Shown here piece after piece: positions 1 through 17,796 of a stretch of DNA of 64,000 nt. The DNA comes from Paracoccaceae bacterium (GTDB lineage Bacteria; Pseudomonadota; Alphaproteobacteria; Rhodobacterales; Rhodobacteraceae). Each line of letters begins with the position of its first letter. Position 1 is the stretch's first letter. The notes beneath the pieces were generated by a model. That model did no database searches, was not told the DNA's origin, and saw nothing but the letters and a program-made list of their open reading frames with translations. The stretch lies in assembly GCA_020446815.1 (NCBI GenBank), contig JAGRDY010000025.1, forward strand, positions 1-64,000, written 5' to 3'. Both the position numbers and the translations under genes were made by a program.

Positions 1-127
1 CATACGCCTTGAAATCGCCGTAATACTTGGTGATCGCCGCCGTCAGCGTCGTCTTGCCGTGGTCAACGTGCCCGATCGTGCCGACGTTCACATGCGGTTT
101 GTTGCGTTCAAACTTTGCCTTTGCCAT
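1..127 (-). CDS. tuf: Elongation factor Tu, N-terminal fragment (runs off the window)
   Basis: The first 42 codons of EF-Tu are present. EF-Tu is the GTPase that delivers aminoacyl-tRNA to the ribosome. The visible protein begins [20 protein letters not shown] and contains the G1 P-loop GHVDHGKT; the remainder lies beyond position 1. It is the last gene of the rpsL-rpsG-fusA-tuf (str) operon, 80 bp downstream of fusA, and that spacer is packed with hairpins. The ATG is preceded on the minus strand by an AAGGAGG-like ribosome binding site. Identity is certain; only completeness is unknown. Confidence 0.97.
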   Translation of the reverse strand, partial: MAKAKFERNKPHVNVGTIGHVDHGKTTLTAAITKYYGDFKAY

Positions 128-207
128 GATGGCCTCCTTGTTTCAGTGGTGGTGCGTGTGAACACGCACCCTACGGGGTTTGTAGGGTGGGCGATCCGCC
201 CACCACG
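128..207 (-). repeat. fusA-tuf spacer: three overlapping hairpins including a dispersed palindromic element
   Basis: Three perfect inverted repeats overlap here. GGTGCGTG pairs with CACGCACC (151-158 with 163-170). ACCCTAC pairs with GTAGGGT (168-174 with 182-188). GGTGGGCG pairs with CGCCCACC (186-193 with 197-204). The middle hairpin shares bases with both outer ones, so it excludes them. The element at 182-204 recurs, in the other orientation relative to transcription, in the rpoB-rpoC spacer. This could be a REP-like repeat or an mRNA processing or attenuation site that sets the tuf to fusA ratio; the role is inference. Confidence 0.6.
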
Positions 208-2331
208 TCATGCGTATTTCTTCTGAATCTCGTCCGAGATGTTTTGCGGCACAGCCTCATAATGGTCGAAATGCATCGAGAACACCGCGCGCCCCGAAGA
301 CATGGAACGCAGGTTGTTGATGTAGCCGAACATGTTGGCCAGAGGGACCATGCAATTGATCACATTGGCGTTTCCGCGCGTGTCCTGCCCCTGGACCATG
401 CCGCGACGGCTGGTCAGATCGCCGATGATACCGCCGGTATATTCCTCGGGCGTCACCACTTCGACCTTCATGATCGGTTCCAGCAGCTTGGCACCGGCCT
501 TTTTCATGCCGTCACGCATCGCCGCGCGGGCGGCGATTTCAAAGGCGAGAACCGACGAATCCACATCGTGATAGGCGCCGTCAAGCAACTGCACCTTGAA
601 GTCGATCACCGGGAAGCCGGCCAGCGGGCCCGAATCCATCACCGACTTGATGCCTTTTTCGACGCCGGGGATATATTCCTTGGGCACGTTGCCGCCGACG
701 ATCTTGGATTCGAAGGAATATCCCTCGCCCGGTTCGGTCGGCGAGATCAACAGTTTCACCCGCGCGAACTGGCCGGTGCCACCGGTCTGTTTCTTGTGAG
801 TATAGTCGATCTCGGCCTCGCGGCTGACGGTTTCCCGATAGGCCACCTGCGGCGCACCGATATTCGCCTCGACCTTGAATTCGCGCTTCATCCGGTCGAC
901 GAGAATGTCGAGGTGAAGTTCGCCCATGCCCTTCATGATCGTCTGACCGGATTCGAAATCGGTCTCGACGCGGAAGGACGGGTCCTCGGCGGCCAGGCGG
1001 GCCAGGGCGATGCCCATCTTTTCCTGATCGGCCTTGGTCTTCGGCTCGACCGCGATCTCGATCACCGGATCGGGGAAGGTCATGGTTTCGAGAACCACCT
1101 GCTTGTTGATATCCGACAATGTATCGCCGGTGGTGGTTTCCTTCAGACCGGCCAGCGCGATGATGTCGCCGGCAAAGGCTTCTTCGATCTCTTCGCGGTT
1201 GATGGCGTGCATCATCATCATGCGGCCGATTCGCTCACGCTTGCCCTTTGTCGTATTCATGATCTGGTCACCCTTCTTGAGTTGACCGGAATAGATGCGG
1301 GTAAAGGTGAGCGACCCCACGAACGGGTCGTTCATGATCTTGAAGGCGAGTGCCGCGAAGGGTTGCGCATCGTCGGCCGAGCGGGCGATGTTGCGTTCTT
1401 CGGTTTCGTCGTCGGGCGAAAAGCCCATATAGGCCTGCACGTCGAGCGGCGAGGGCAGAAAGTCGATGACCGAGTTCAGAAGCGGCTGAACGCCCTTGTT
1501 CTTGAACGCCGAACCGGCGGTCACGGGAACGAAGGTCAACGAAAGTGTACCCTTGCGGATCAGCTTGCGCAGCGTCGCCTCGTCGGGTTCTTCGCCCTCG
1601 AGATAGGCCATCATCGCGTCGTCGTCCTGTTCCACGGCGAGTTCGATGAGCTTGCCGCGCCATTCGTCGGCCATATCCTTCAGCGACGCACGGATCGGCT
1701 TGCGCACCCAGGAGGCGCCCAGGTCTTCGCCTTCCCAGATCCATTCTTCCATCTTGATCAGGTCGACGATGCCTTCGAGCTTGTCCTCGGCGCCGATCGG
1801 CAGCGCGATGGGCGCAGGCGTCGCGCCGGTGCGGTCCTTGATCATCTTCACGCAGTTGAAGAAGTCGGCGCCGATCTTGTCCATCTTGTTGACGAAGACG
1901 ATCCGCGGCACCTTGTAGCGGTCGGCCTGGCGCCAGACTGTCTCGGTCTGCGGCTCGACCCCGGCATTGGCGTCGAGCAGGCAGACCGCCCCGTCGAGAA
2001 CGGCGAGCGAACGTTCGACCTCGATGGTGAAGTCGACGTGGCCCGGCGTGTCAATGATGTTGAACCGGTACTTGGTGTCGGACATGCCCTCGGCGGTCGG
2101 GTCTTCCTGGCGTTGCCAGAACGTGGTGGTCGCAGCCGAGGTGATCGTGATGCCACGCTCCTGTTCCTGTTCCATCCAGTCCATCGTGGCGGCACCGTCA
2201 TGGACTTCGCCGATCTTGTGGGACTTGCCGGTGTAGAACAGGATCCGCTCGGTCGTCGTGGTCTTGCCCGCGTCGATATGGGCCATGATCCCGAAGTTAC
2301 GGTAACGGTTGAGTTGGTAGTCGCGTGCCAT
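208..2331 (-). CDS. fusA: Elongation factor G
   Basis: The 707-residue protein is the translocation GTPase of the ribosome and is full length for bacterial EF-G. The N-terminus carries the G1 loop [15 protein letters not shown], the switch region [11 protein letters not shown], the G3 motif DTPGHVDF and the G4 motif NKMDKIGAD, followed by domains II to V. The C-terminal domain contains the typical [20 protein letters not shown] region. It lies 18 bp downstream of rpsG in the same operon and upstream of tuf. The ATG is followed by [20 protein letters not shown], the normal EF-G start. Nothing is unusual. Confidence 0.98.
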   Translation of the reverse strand: MARDYQLNRYRNFGIMAHIDAGKTTTTERILFYTGKSHKIGEVHDGAATMDWMEQEQERGITITSAATTTFWQRQEDPTAEGMSDTKYRFNIIDTPGHVDFTIEVERSLAVLDGAVCLLDANAGVEPQTETVWRQADRYKVPRIVFVNKMDKIGADFFNCVKMIKDRTGATPAPIALPIGAEDKLEGIVDLIKMEEWIWEGEDLGASWVRKPIRASLKDMADEWRGKLIELAVEQDDDAMMAYLEGEEPDEATLRKLIRKGTLSLTFVPVTAGSAFKNKGVQPLLNSVIDFLPSPLDVQAYMGFSPDDETEERNIARSADDAQPFAALAFKIMNDPFVGSLTFTRIYSGQLKKGDQIMNTTKGKRERIGRMMMMHAINREEIEEAFAGDIIALAGLKETTTGDTLSDINKQVVLETMTFPDPVIEIAVEPKTKADQEKMGIALARLAAEDPSFRVETDFESGQTIMKGMGELHLDILVDRMKREFKVEANIGAPQVAYRETVSREAEIDYTHKKQTGGTGQFARVKLLISPTEPGEGYSFESKIVGGNVPKEYIPGVEKGIKSVMDSGPLAGFPVIDFKVQLLDGAYHDVDSSVLAFEIAARAAMRDGMKKAGAKLLEPIMKVEVVTPEEYTGGIIGDLTSRRGMVQGQDTRGNANVINCMVPLANMFGYINNLRSMSSGRAVFSMHFDHYEAVPQNISDEIQKKYA

Positions 2332-2349
2332 TTTGGATCTTCCTTCCGC

Positions 2350-2832
<483 letters not shown>

Positions 2833-3204
2833 TTATTTCGGACGCTTCGCGCCGTATTTCGACCGACGCTGGCGACGATCCTTGACGCCTTGCGTATCGA
2901 GAACACCGCGTAGGATGTGGTAACGCACACCGGGAAGGTCCTTTACCCGGCCGCCACGGATCAGGACGACCGAGTGTTCCTGAAGATTGTGCTTTTCACC
3001 GGGGATATAGCTGATCACCTCGAAACCATTGGTCAGGCGCACCTTGGCAACCTTGCGCATGGCCGAGTTCGGCTTTTTCGGGGTCGTTGTGTAAACGCGC
3101 GTACAGACGCCGCGTTTTTGCGGGCAGGATTCCAGGTGCTGGGACTTGGACCTCTTTACTTTCGGCGACCGCGGCTTGCGGATCAGCTGTTGGATCGTTG
3201 GCAT
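2833..3204 (-). CDS. rpsL: 30S ribosomal protein S12
   Basis: The 123-residue protein belongs to the decoding centre of the 30S subunit. The decoding loops [13 protein letters not shown] and [13 protein letters not shown] are intact. Lys43 and Lys88, the usual sites of streptomycin-resistance substitutions, are both lysine, so the sequence looks like the sensitive wild type. It is the promoter-proximal gene of the str operon. The 249-bp region upstream (3205-3453) must hold the operon promoter and also separates it from the PAP2 gene on the same strand. Confidence 0.98.
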   Translation of the reverse strand: MPTIQQLIRKPRSPKVKRSKSQHLESCPQKRGVCTRVYTTTPKKPNSAMRKVAKVRLTNGFEVISYIPGEKHNLQEHSVVLIRGGRVKDLPGVRYHILRGVLDTQGVKDRRQRRSKYGAKRPK

Positions 3205-3453
3205 TCACGTTCCTCGTGTTGCATGTTCGTCAATACTCGCACCCAGACCCGGATGCGCCACTTCTCGACGGCATTCTGTGCCTTCACAAAACACCAAAAC
3301 CGCATTCGCCCCTTTGCGAGGACGATACGGTGGAATTCCAGAGGATCGAGGCGCAAAGGCCCGGATCGTGACCACTTCAATTTTGATACCCAGACCGACG
3401 GAGACTTAGCCGCAGCCCAAGTGGGCGCCGTATAGGGGGAGTCGCCGGCCTTG

Positions 3454-4173
3454 TCAACAGAGGGCGTCGGGGGTTCCGTTGGCCTTTTTGACCGGCAGCA
3501 TCCAATCGAGCAACACCGCGATTCCGGCAACCAGAAGGGCGGCGAAAACCGTATCGGACAGAAAATGCCGCCCGGCAGCGACGCGCAGAACGATGCCGAG
3601 CGAAGGCGCGATGACGGCAAGCGCCACATAAAGCTTGAATACCCGGCCCGGCACCGCCCGCCGGACCGAGGGCGCCAGCACATAGAGCGATATCGCCAAA
3701 GCGACCGCCGCCGCCCCTTCGCCCGATACGAACGAACAGTTCGACGCGCATTGATCGGCGGGAAGATAGGGCGGCGAGAACATCCTGGTTCCGCCGAATT
3801 CGACGATGTCGGCGGGCCGCGCCCTGCCCCAATGGGATTTCAGGATGCCGTTGACCAAAAGCAACGGGCCAAGAAGATAAAGCAGAAAGATGAACGCCGC
3901 CTGACGGGTCTGGATGGAGGGCAGCGGCCTGCCCGATAGGGACGCGGCCAGAGCGATGATGGAAAACAGCACCATGCCGGTACTGAGGTGCCAAACCACC
4001 ATGCGCAGCCGTTCCAGACAGGGGCTGGCGGCCAACCAGAAACCGGCGGCGGGATCATAGAACAGGCCGGAAACCCGGATATCCAAATGCGGCCAGAGGG
4101 CAAAAAGGCCGATGGCCAGAATGAACCCTGCCGCCAGAAGCCCGGCGCATCGGCGATGATCACCAAAGAACAT
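3454..4173 (-). CDS. PAP2-family membrane phosphatase (lipid phosphate type)
   Basis: The 239-residue membrane protein has about six hydrophobic segments and the three PAP2 signatures. Motif 1 is KSHWGRARP (K-x6-RP). Motif 2 is FVSGEG, with SGE in place of the more usual PSGH. Motif 3 is a His-x3-Asp in GRHFLSD. Members dephosphorylate lipid phosphates such as undecaprenyl pyrophosphate, phosphatidic acid or lipid A on the outer face of the inner membrane. It overlaps the upstream GT39-like gene by 14 bp and is the last gene of a four-gene operon with GT2, lipid-A-N and GT39 partners. That context favours recycling of a polyprenyl carrier or removal of a lipid A phosphate. The exact substrate cannot be told from sequence. 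Confidence 0.85.
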   Translation of the reverse strand: MFFGDHRRCAGLLAAGFILAIGLFALWPHLDIRVSGLFYDPAAGFWLAASPCLERLRMVVWHLSTGMVLFSIIALAASLSGRPLPSIQTRQAAFIFLLYLLGPLLLVNGILKSHWGRARPADIVEFGGTRMFSPPYLPADQCASNCSFVSGEGAAAVALAISLYVLAPSVRRAVPGRVFKLYVALAVIAPSLGIVLRVAAGRHFLSDTVFAALLVAGIAVLLDWMLPVKKANGTPDALC

Positions 4174-5599
4174 TCAGGCACTCCCTCGACAACAGATAAG
4201 CCGAATAGCCATGGCCCTGATAGGCGCCGCCATCGGTGGAAAACCCGGCGACGGTTGGCTGAATGGTCCCCTGGCAGACAGGTGCCGCGGGCAGCACGGC
4301 CAGAAGATCATCCGCTGATTCCGGCAAGGCGAAGTTCTGTTCATAATAATTTTGCGGCCGGCCCCTGGGGCGCGGCGCGTAAAAACGCAAGCCGCTGCCG
4401 GCACCGGTATGGAAAAGATCGGCGAGTATGCCGCGCTCCGCCGCGACCACGCCCTTGGCCCCGGTCGCCTGCGCGGCGGCGATGATCTGCCGACTCAAAT
4501 CGGCGCGACCCAGATACCGCGCCAGCAACGGCTTGCCGTTCCAGGCCGGCGCGGGCGCAATGATCGTCAGCAGCGGCAGAAGGATCGCGATGGCCGCATT
4601 GATGACCAGCGACAGGCGCAAGAGCGCGGGCGCGTGGCGAACCAGCAACGGCACCGCCACCAGCGTACCTGAAAAATAGGCTGCGACAGCCCAATTGGCA
4701 TAGGCGCGCGACAAAAGTGCCTCAAGGCAGACGATCGCCAATACCGGCATCGAAAACAGTGTCAGGGCGCGCATATCGGGCGTAGAAGGCCGCCAGTAAC
4801 CCCAAAGCAGCGCCGCAAAAAGAACCGGACCAAAGACCGCGAACTGGCTGAGAAAGAATGTGGCGCCTTCGTCGTATTCAAGATCGAGCAGGTCGGAAAG
4901 GTCGTCTGCCCAGTCGATGTTATCGCCTGTGTGATGCAGCGTGATCAGATTATTCGACAGGTTCCACCAGATGTTGGGCGCGATGCAAAGCAGGAATACC
5001 ACCCCCATAAGGGCCGCGTTACGCCATGAAATGCGCATTCCCGGCAACCAGATCGCCGCCACGGCAGCACCGACGAAAAAATAGATCGCGGCATATTTCG
5101 CAAGAAAGGCCAGCCCGATCGCCGCCCCAGCGAGCCCGGCAAAACGCGCCTGGCCTGTGTGGGCCAGGCGGAAATGAAAACAGAGCGCCGCCGCGAACAG
5201 GGGCGCCATCACCGTGTCGGTGGACATCAGCAGGCTGCCCAATGCGGCCATCGGCAACGTCGCATAGCTTATCGCCACCCAGATCGCCGCGCGCCGGTCG
5301 AACAGATACGCCGCCAGCGCAGCAAGGATCAGCGCCGTCACGCCATGCAGGATGGCCCCGGGTAACCGCACCCAGAAGGCCGCATCGCTGCCGGCCAGTT
5401 CGGTGACGCCCCGGATCACCCAGGCGATCAGCGGCGGTTTGGAAAAATACCCGAAATCGAGCCGCTGGCCCCATAGCCAGTATTGGCTTTCATCGACAAA
5501 AAGGTCGGTTCGGTCGAACCAGAGCGCGGCGAGGCGGGCCAGAGTGACCGCACCGACCAGCGCCGATGCCGGCAGGAACCAGCCCTGGCGCTCAGGCAT
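4160..5599 (-). CDS. GT39/ArnT-like polyprenyl-phosphate sugar transferase
   Basis: The 479-residue polytopic protein has about 11-12 hydrophobic segments. An early periplasmic loop contains the acidic motif FVDESQYWLWG (around residues 34-44), as expected of GT-C fold transferases of the GT39/PMT_2 group, and is followed by the conserved FSKPPLIAWV. Such enzymes move a sugar from a polyprenyl phosphate donor to lipid A, protein or glycan on the periplasmic face. It overlaps the lipid-A-N gene upstream by 8 bp and the PAP2 gene downstream by 14 bp, so translation is probably coupled. The GT2 enzyme two genes upstream would supply the lipid-linked donor. The acceptor is unknown; lipid A is inferred from the neighbours. 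Confidence 0.82.
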   Translation of the reverse strand: MPERQGWFLPASALVGAVTLARLAALWFDRTDLFVDESQYWLWGQRLDFGYFSKPPLIAWVIRGVTELAGSDAAFWVRLPGAILHGVTALILAALAAYLFDRRAAIWVAISYATLPMAALGSLLMSTDTVMAPLFAAALCFHFRLAHTGQARFAGLAGAAIGLAFLAKYAAIYFFVGAAVAAIWLPGMRISWRNAALMGVVFLLCIAPNIWWNLSNNLITLHHTGDNIDWADDLSDLLDLEYDEGATFFLSQFAVFGPVLFAALLWGYWRPSTPDMRALTLFSMPVLAIVCLEALLSRAYANWAVAAYFSGTLVAVPLLVRHAPALLRLSLVINAAIAILLPLLTIIAPAPAWNGKPLLARYLGRADLSRQIIAAAQATGAKGVVAAERGILADLFHTGAGSGLRFYAPRPRGRPQNYYEQNFALPESADDLLAVLPAAPVCQGTIQPTVAGFSTDGGAYQGHGYSAYLLSRECLNVLW

Positions 5600-5897
5600 C
5601 GGCGCGGGCTTCCTTGCGGATCAGCCAAAGGTTGCGCGAATAGATGAACACGCCCAGCGACTGGCCCAGAATGAATACAGGATCAGCCCGGTGGATCGCA
5701 TAGCTGAGCAGAATCAGACCGCCGCCAATCGAAAAGTACCAAAAGGCGATCGGCATCACGGATCTGCGCGCCTTTTCAGAGGCGATCCACTGCACCAGAA
5801 ACCGGCCGGTGAACATCAACTGGCCGGCAAGGCCAAACACCACCCACCAAAGCTGGGCGGATGTCTCGACCCGAAACCATCCCATCAACGTTTCCAT
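5592..5897 (-). CDS. Lipid-A-disaccharide-synthase N-terminal-domain membrane protein
   Basis: The 101-residue protein has three or four hydrophobic helices and matches the small LAB_N domain family: WWVVFGLAGQLMFTGRFLVQ, then WIASEKARRSVMPIAFWYFS and a conserved IYSRNLWLI near the end. Despite the domain name it is a stand-alone membrane protein commonly found beside GT2 and GT39 enzymes. It probably acts as a partner or small flippase-like subunit, but no activity is established. ATG 5897 was chosen because AAAGGA precedes it by six bases; a longer reading from TTG 5912 would overlap the GT2 stop. It overlaps the GT39-like gene by 8 bp. Confidence 0.85.
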   Translation of the reverse strand: METLMGWFRVETSAQLWWVVFGLAGQLMFTGRFLVQWIASEKARRSVMPIAFWYFSIGGGLILLSYAIHRADPVFILGQSLGVFIYSRNLWLIRKEARADA

Positions 5898-5908
5898 AGG
5901 AAATCCTT

Positions 5909-6640
5909 TCAACCGCCCTTACGGAGTTCTACCGGCGCCGACGTTTTGCGCCGCCGCAACAGCCACATGACCCCAAAGAGATCGACCGCGCCAACCAAAC
6001 CACGCTGAAGGTTGTTGTAGTTCGACCGCCCGGCCCCGCGCGGCCTGTGGCTCACGTCGACATGGGCCACCTGCCACCCGTCGCGGGCAAAAAGCGCCGG
6101 CAGATAGCGGTGCATGTGATTGAAAAAGGGCAAACGCAGGAAAGCGTCGCGCCGGAAGGCCTTCAACCCGCAGCCGGTATCGCGGGTCCCGTCGCGCAAC
6201 ATCCATGACCGCAGGCCGTTGGCAAAGCGCGAGGCGAGTTTCTTTGACAGGGTGTCTTGCCGGCCGACCCGCTGCCCCGCGACGATTCCTATCGCCTCGG
6301 CCCCGTCAGCCAGCAGCGGCAAAAACAGTTTCGGCAATTCGGCGGGCGGGTTCTGCCCATCGCCGTCAAGGGTACAGACGATACCCGCCTTCGCCGCAAG
6401 AACGCCGCTATGAACCGCAGCGCTCTGCCCGGCCGAGCGATCATGCCGGATCAGCCGCAGGTTGTCGTGATTGGCCATCCGCGCCTGAACGGCCTGGCTC
6501 GTGGCATCATCGGATCCGTCATCGACCACGATCACTTCATGATCTGCAACGGGCGTGCAGGCCGCCGCGATCTCATCCAGCAGAGCGTCGATATTCGCCG
6601 CTTCATTCCGGGCGGGAATGACAATGGACACTTTGACCAT
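5909..6640 (-). CDS. Family 2 glycosyltransferase (polyprenyl/dolichyl-phosphate sugar synthase type)
   Basis: The 243-residue GT-A enzyme starts with SIVIPARNEAANIDALLDEI, followed by the nucleotide-sugar motifs VVDDGSDD and LDGDGQNPP (the DXD region). The later segment DTGCGLKAFRRDAF is typical of the DPM1/ArnC/GtrB group. No pair of long transmembrane helices follows the catalytic domain, so it is the short soluble or peripheral form. It should make a polyprenyl-phosphate-linked sugar used by the GT39-like enzyme two genes downstream. It is the first gene of the four-gene envelope-glycosylation operon. Confidence 0.85.
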   Translation of the reverse strand: MVKVSIVIPARNEAANIDALLDEIAAACTPVADHEVIVVDDGSDDATSQAVQARMANHDNLRLIRHDRSAGQSAAVHSGVLAAKAGIVCTLDGDGQNPPAELPKLFLPLLADGAEAIGIVAGQRVGRQDTLSKKLASRFANGLRSWMLRDGTRDTGCGLKAFRRDAFLRLPFFNHMHRYLPALFARDGWQVAHVDVSHRPRGAGRSNYNNLQRGLVGAVDLFGVMWLLRRRKTSAPVELRKGG

Positions 6641-6734
6641 GGGACGTCCCGTTTCTGACCGACATGCAAGGCGGCACTTGGCGCGGTCCTACTGCACCGG
6701 GGAAGCGTTGTAAATGAGACCGTCGCATCAAGCG

Positions 6735-7643
6735 TCAGCGAAGGCGCAATGGCGCCGTCCTGGAAATGGTCAGCCTCTGGCCGGCGCGGCGTTCTCGGTA
6801 GAAGGTGTAGATGCCGGTCACGATGACAATCGACGCGCCGCTCAGGGTCCAGGCGTCGGGCAACTGCCGGAACGCCACCCAGCCCAGGGCGATCGCAAAA
6901 ATCAGCGCGGTATAGCGGAATGGCGCCACTATACCCACTTCTCCGACACGCATGGCCATCACGACCACCATATACCCGATGATCACGGAACTGGTCGCAC
7001 CGCCGATCAGCATGGCGTTCACCAGCGAAACCGGCACCCATCCGGTATAGGGCACACCCGCCAGGCCGAGCATGGTGACACTTGCGGCAGCATAGACGGC
7101 AACGGTGACCGACGGGACATGGGCCGACAGGCGGCGGGTCGCGAGGTCGCGCAAGACCACAAATGCCACCGCGGCAAGGCCAACGAGCGACCAGATATCG
7201 AACCCCTGCGAGCCGGGCCGCACGATCAGCAGGACCCCGAAAAACCCGACCAGAATGGCGATCAGGCGCCGCCAGCCGACCGTTTCACGCAAGAACAGCG
7301 CCGCCACCAGAGTGACGGCAAGGGGCAGTGCCTGCATGATTGCCGAAAGATTGGCCAGGGGCATATGCATCAGCGCGGTCAGGAATGCCGCCGTGCCTCC
7401 GACCTCTCCGATCGTGCGAAAAAAGACCAGAACCGCATCTCGCCGCCCCAGGCGCAGCCAGAGCCCGCCCGTGCTCAGCCCGATAGCGACAAGCGCCACC
7501 GTCGTCAGCACACCGCGCAGAACCAGTGCCTGATAGAGAGGAATTTCGACAGTCAGCGCCTTCATGCAGGTGTCGTTGAGCGTGAAGGCGGCCATCGCCA
7601 GCGTCATCAGTGCGCAACCGCGCAAGTTGTCGGAAATCTGCAT
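6735..7643 (-). CDS. DMT-superfamily (EamA) transporter
   Basis: The 302-residue protein has about ten hydrophobic segments arranged as two EamA halves. The first starts with GCALMTLAMAAFTLNDTCMK; the second covers the region after VTVAVYAAASVTMLGLAGV. Such proteins are usually exporters of metabolites or amino acids; the substrate is not predictable. It lies between the rpoC terminator upstream and the GT2 gene 94 bp downstream on the same strand. Cotranscription with the glycosylation operon is possible but not demanded by the spacing. Confidence 0.85.
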   Translation of the reverse strand: MQISDNLRGCALMTLAMAAFTLNDTCMKALTVEIPLYQALVLRGVLTTVALVAIGLSTGGLWLRLGRRDAVLVFFRTIGEVGGTAAFLTALMHMPLANLSAIMQALPLAVTLVAALFLRETVGWRRLIAILVGFFGVLLIVRPGSQGFDIWSLVGLAAVAFVVLRDLATRRLSAHVPSVTVAVYAAASVTMLGLAGVPYTGWVPVSLVNAMLIGGATSSVIIGYMVVVMAMRVGEVGIVAPFRYTALIFAIALGWVAFRQLPDAWTLSGASIVIVTGIYTFYRERRAGQRLTISRTAPLRLR

Positions 7644-7793
7644 GTCCGGCGCTTCCTGCCTTTCGATGGACTGTCGCGACCCCGCCCGTCAGAACCCCTT
7701 TGTTCCGGCGGCGAAGATGTTGAGCGCCAGGCATCGCCGGCCGCCTCGATGGCAAGACTTCGAATTCTTCGATGAAAATGTCAATTGCCCACG

Positions 7794-7821
7794 AAAAGCC
7801 CCCCGCCTTTCGGCAGGGGGC
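7794..7821 (-). terminator. Rho-independent terminator after rpoC
   Basis: Read on the minus strand, GCCCCCTGCC and GGCGGGGGGC form a near-perfect GC stem (one bulged base) closed by a GAAA tetraloop and followed by TTTT. It lies 43 bp past the rpoC stop. This ends the rplJL-rpoBC transcription unit and separates it from the DMT transporter gene. Confidence 0.9.
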
Positions 7822-7864
7822 ATCTGGGTCAGAGATGGCCTGTCTGAATCGGCCTTCAACGATG

Positions 7865-16331
<8,467 letters not shown>

Positions 16332-16580
16332 GCTCGTGGTCACCTTTCGTCTCTTCGCGGGGGCGATACGTCCGGGTCACGCATCGCGCCGCTTGCGAAT
16401 GAAGGAAGTCAGGTTCCATTCCCGCAGACCGTCCCACCGGCCTGCACCCGAACCCTGAACCTTGCCTTGGAAGGGGCTTGAAGCGGCAAAGCCCCTGCCA
16501 AGACAGGTTCGGCTGGGCCCGGAAAAAGACCCGGACCCAGCCAATTTGAGTGGCAAAGGTGCGGCTCGCACCCTGCCGGA
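16332..16580 (-). promoter_or_regulatory. rplL-rpoB spacer with two strong stem-loops (attenuator or processing site)
   Basis: Two hairpins stand in tandem. In 16466-16502 CTTGG/CCAAG and AGGGGCTT/AAGCCCCT form one stem with a single mismatch. In 16511-16542 GGCTGGG/CCCAGCC and CCGG/CCGG form another around an A-rich loop, with one mismatch. Neither is followed by a T-run in the direction of transcription, so complete termination is unlikely. In E. coli the same spacer holds a partial terminator and an RNase III site that keep rpoBC expression below that of L7/L12. An equivalent role here is inferred from position and structure. Confidence 0.65.
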
Positions 16581-16958
16581 TTACTTCAGTTCGACCTTGG
16601 CGCCAGCTGCTTCCAGCTTGCCCTTGATCTCTTCCGCTTCGGCTTTGGAGGCGCCTTCCTTGACTTTGCCACCTGCTTCCACAAGGTCTTTCGCTTCCTT
16701 CAGGCCAAGACCGGTGATCGAGCGAACCTCTTTGATCACGTTGATCTTTTGCGCACCGGCCTCGGTCAGCACGACGTCGAATTCGGTCTTTTCCTCGGCC
16801 GCTTCGGCAGCACCGCCAGCAGCGGGGCCAGCCATCATGACCGCACCACCGGCAGCCGGCTCGATGCCGTATTCATCCTTGAGGATGGTCTTCAGTTCCT
16901 GCGCTTCCAGAAGCGTCAGGCCGACGATTTGTTCGGCAAGTTTTTTCAGATCAGCCAT
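16581..16958 (-). CDS. rplL: 50S ribosomal protein L7/L12
   Basis: The 125-residue acidic stalk protein recruits translation factors. It has the N-terminal dimerization helix [20 protein letters not shown], an Ala/Gly/Pro-rich hinge around residues 36-55 and the C-terminal domain with [20 protein letters not shown] and [13 protein letters not shown]. It follows rplJ after 67 bp, in the normal order. The length matches other Rhodobacteraceae L7/L12. Confidence 0.98.
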   Translation of the reverse strand: MADLKKLAEQIVGLTLLEAQELKTILKDEYGIEPAAGGAVMMAGPAAGGAAEAAEEKTEFDVVLTEAGAQKINVIKEVRSITGLGLKEAKDLVEAGGKVKEGASKAEAEEIKGKLEAAGAKVELK

Positions 16959-17025
16959 TTTCTGTTCCGTTCCTAAGTATGTGTTCCAACGACGGGTTCA
17001 GACCCCGCGAAGGCACTTGAATTGC

Positions 17026-17541
17026 TCACGCGGCAAGCCGCTCCTCCAGCGAAGAGAGAATGCCCGCGATGTTTTGAGCAGGTGCGCCAATGGCGCCGGC
17101 AATGTTCGAGGCAGGGGCACCGATGCAGCCCGCGATCGAAGCGATAAGCTCCTCGCGCGACGGCATCGAGGCCACGGCTTTCACACCGGCCGGGTCCAGG
17201 GCCGTGTCACCCATCGCCCCGCCGAGGACAACGAAATTGTTGTTGGCCTTGGCATAGGCGTCCGCGACCTTCGCTGCTGCGACAGGGTCGGCGGAATAGG
17301 CGAGCACGGTCATGCCCAAGAGAAGATTGCCGATGCTTGCGCAGGGCTTTCCTTCAAGGGCGATCTTGGCGAGCCTGTTCTTGGCAACGCGAACGGACCC
17401 GCCCGCTTCACGCATGGATGCGCGCAGGTCCTGCATCTGAGCAACTGTCATGCCTTCGTAATGGGCAACCACCACGACGCCAGAGCTTTCAAAGATCTGG
17501 CCGAGTTCCTCGACCACTTTCTCTTTCTGGGCTCTATCCAC
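17026..17541 (-). CDS. rplJ: 50S ribosomal protein L10
   Basis: The 171-residue protein anchors the L7/L12 stalk dimers to 23S rRNA and in other bacteria autoregulates the rplJL unit. The start is GTG and the protein begins with [20 protein letters not shown], the usual alphaproteobacterial L10 N-terminus. The core contains [16 protein letters not shown], and the C-terminal alanine-rich helix that binds L7/L12 is present. A 255-bp hairpin-rich leader precedes it, consistent with L10-mediated control. Confidence 0.97.
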   Translation of the reverse strand: MDRAQKEKVVEELGQIFESSGVVVVAHYEGMTVAQMQDLRASMREAGGSVRVAKNRLAKIALEGKPCASIGNLLLGMTVLAYSADPVAAAKVADAYAKANNNFVVLGGAMGDTALDPAGVKAVASMPSREELIASIAGCIGAPASNIAGAIGAPAQNIAGILSSLEERLAA

Positions 17542-17796
17542 AGTTCCACTCCAAGTATGGGGGTCTCCCCCCGGCTCAAGTCAGCCCCGGAAAGGTTCCG
17601 GGGCGTTCGGGTCCGTGATGGTCCCGAGGCCAGGATCGCCCGAGGTCGGACCCCGGATTAATCTCGTCTCGCTTCCCATCTCGGGAAGGACTTCCAGAAC
17701 CCGGATATGCCGGGGTCATGCCCTCCGTCTCGGACAGAACAGGGCCAGCAAGGCCCTGCCATCTGCCCCGGACCAAGGCCCGGAGCAAATTCTTCA
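17542..17796 (-). promoter_or_regulatory. Probable L10 leader and promoter region between rplA and rplJ
   Basis: This 255-bp spacer has several perfect inverted repeats, among them CCCCGGAA/TTCCGGGG just before the rplJ start (about 17582-17601) and AGGGCC/GGCCCT (about 17740-17757). A long structured leader at this place is where the L10(L12)4-binding autoregulatory RNA occurs in many bacteria. I see the structure and the position. That it binds L10 is inference; a covariance search would decide it. Confidence 0.5.
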
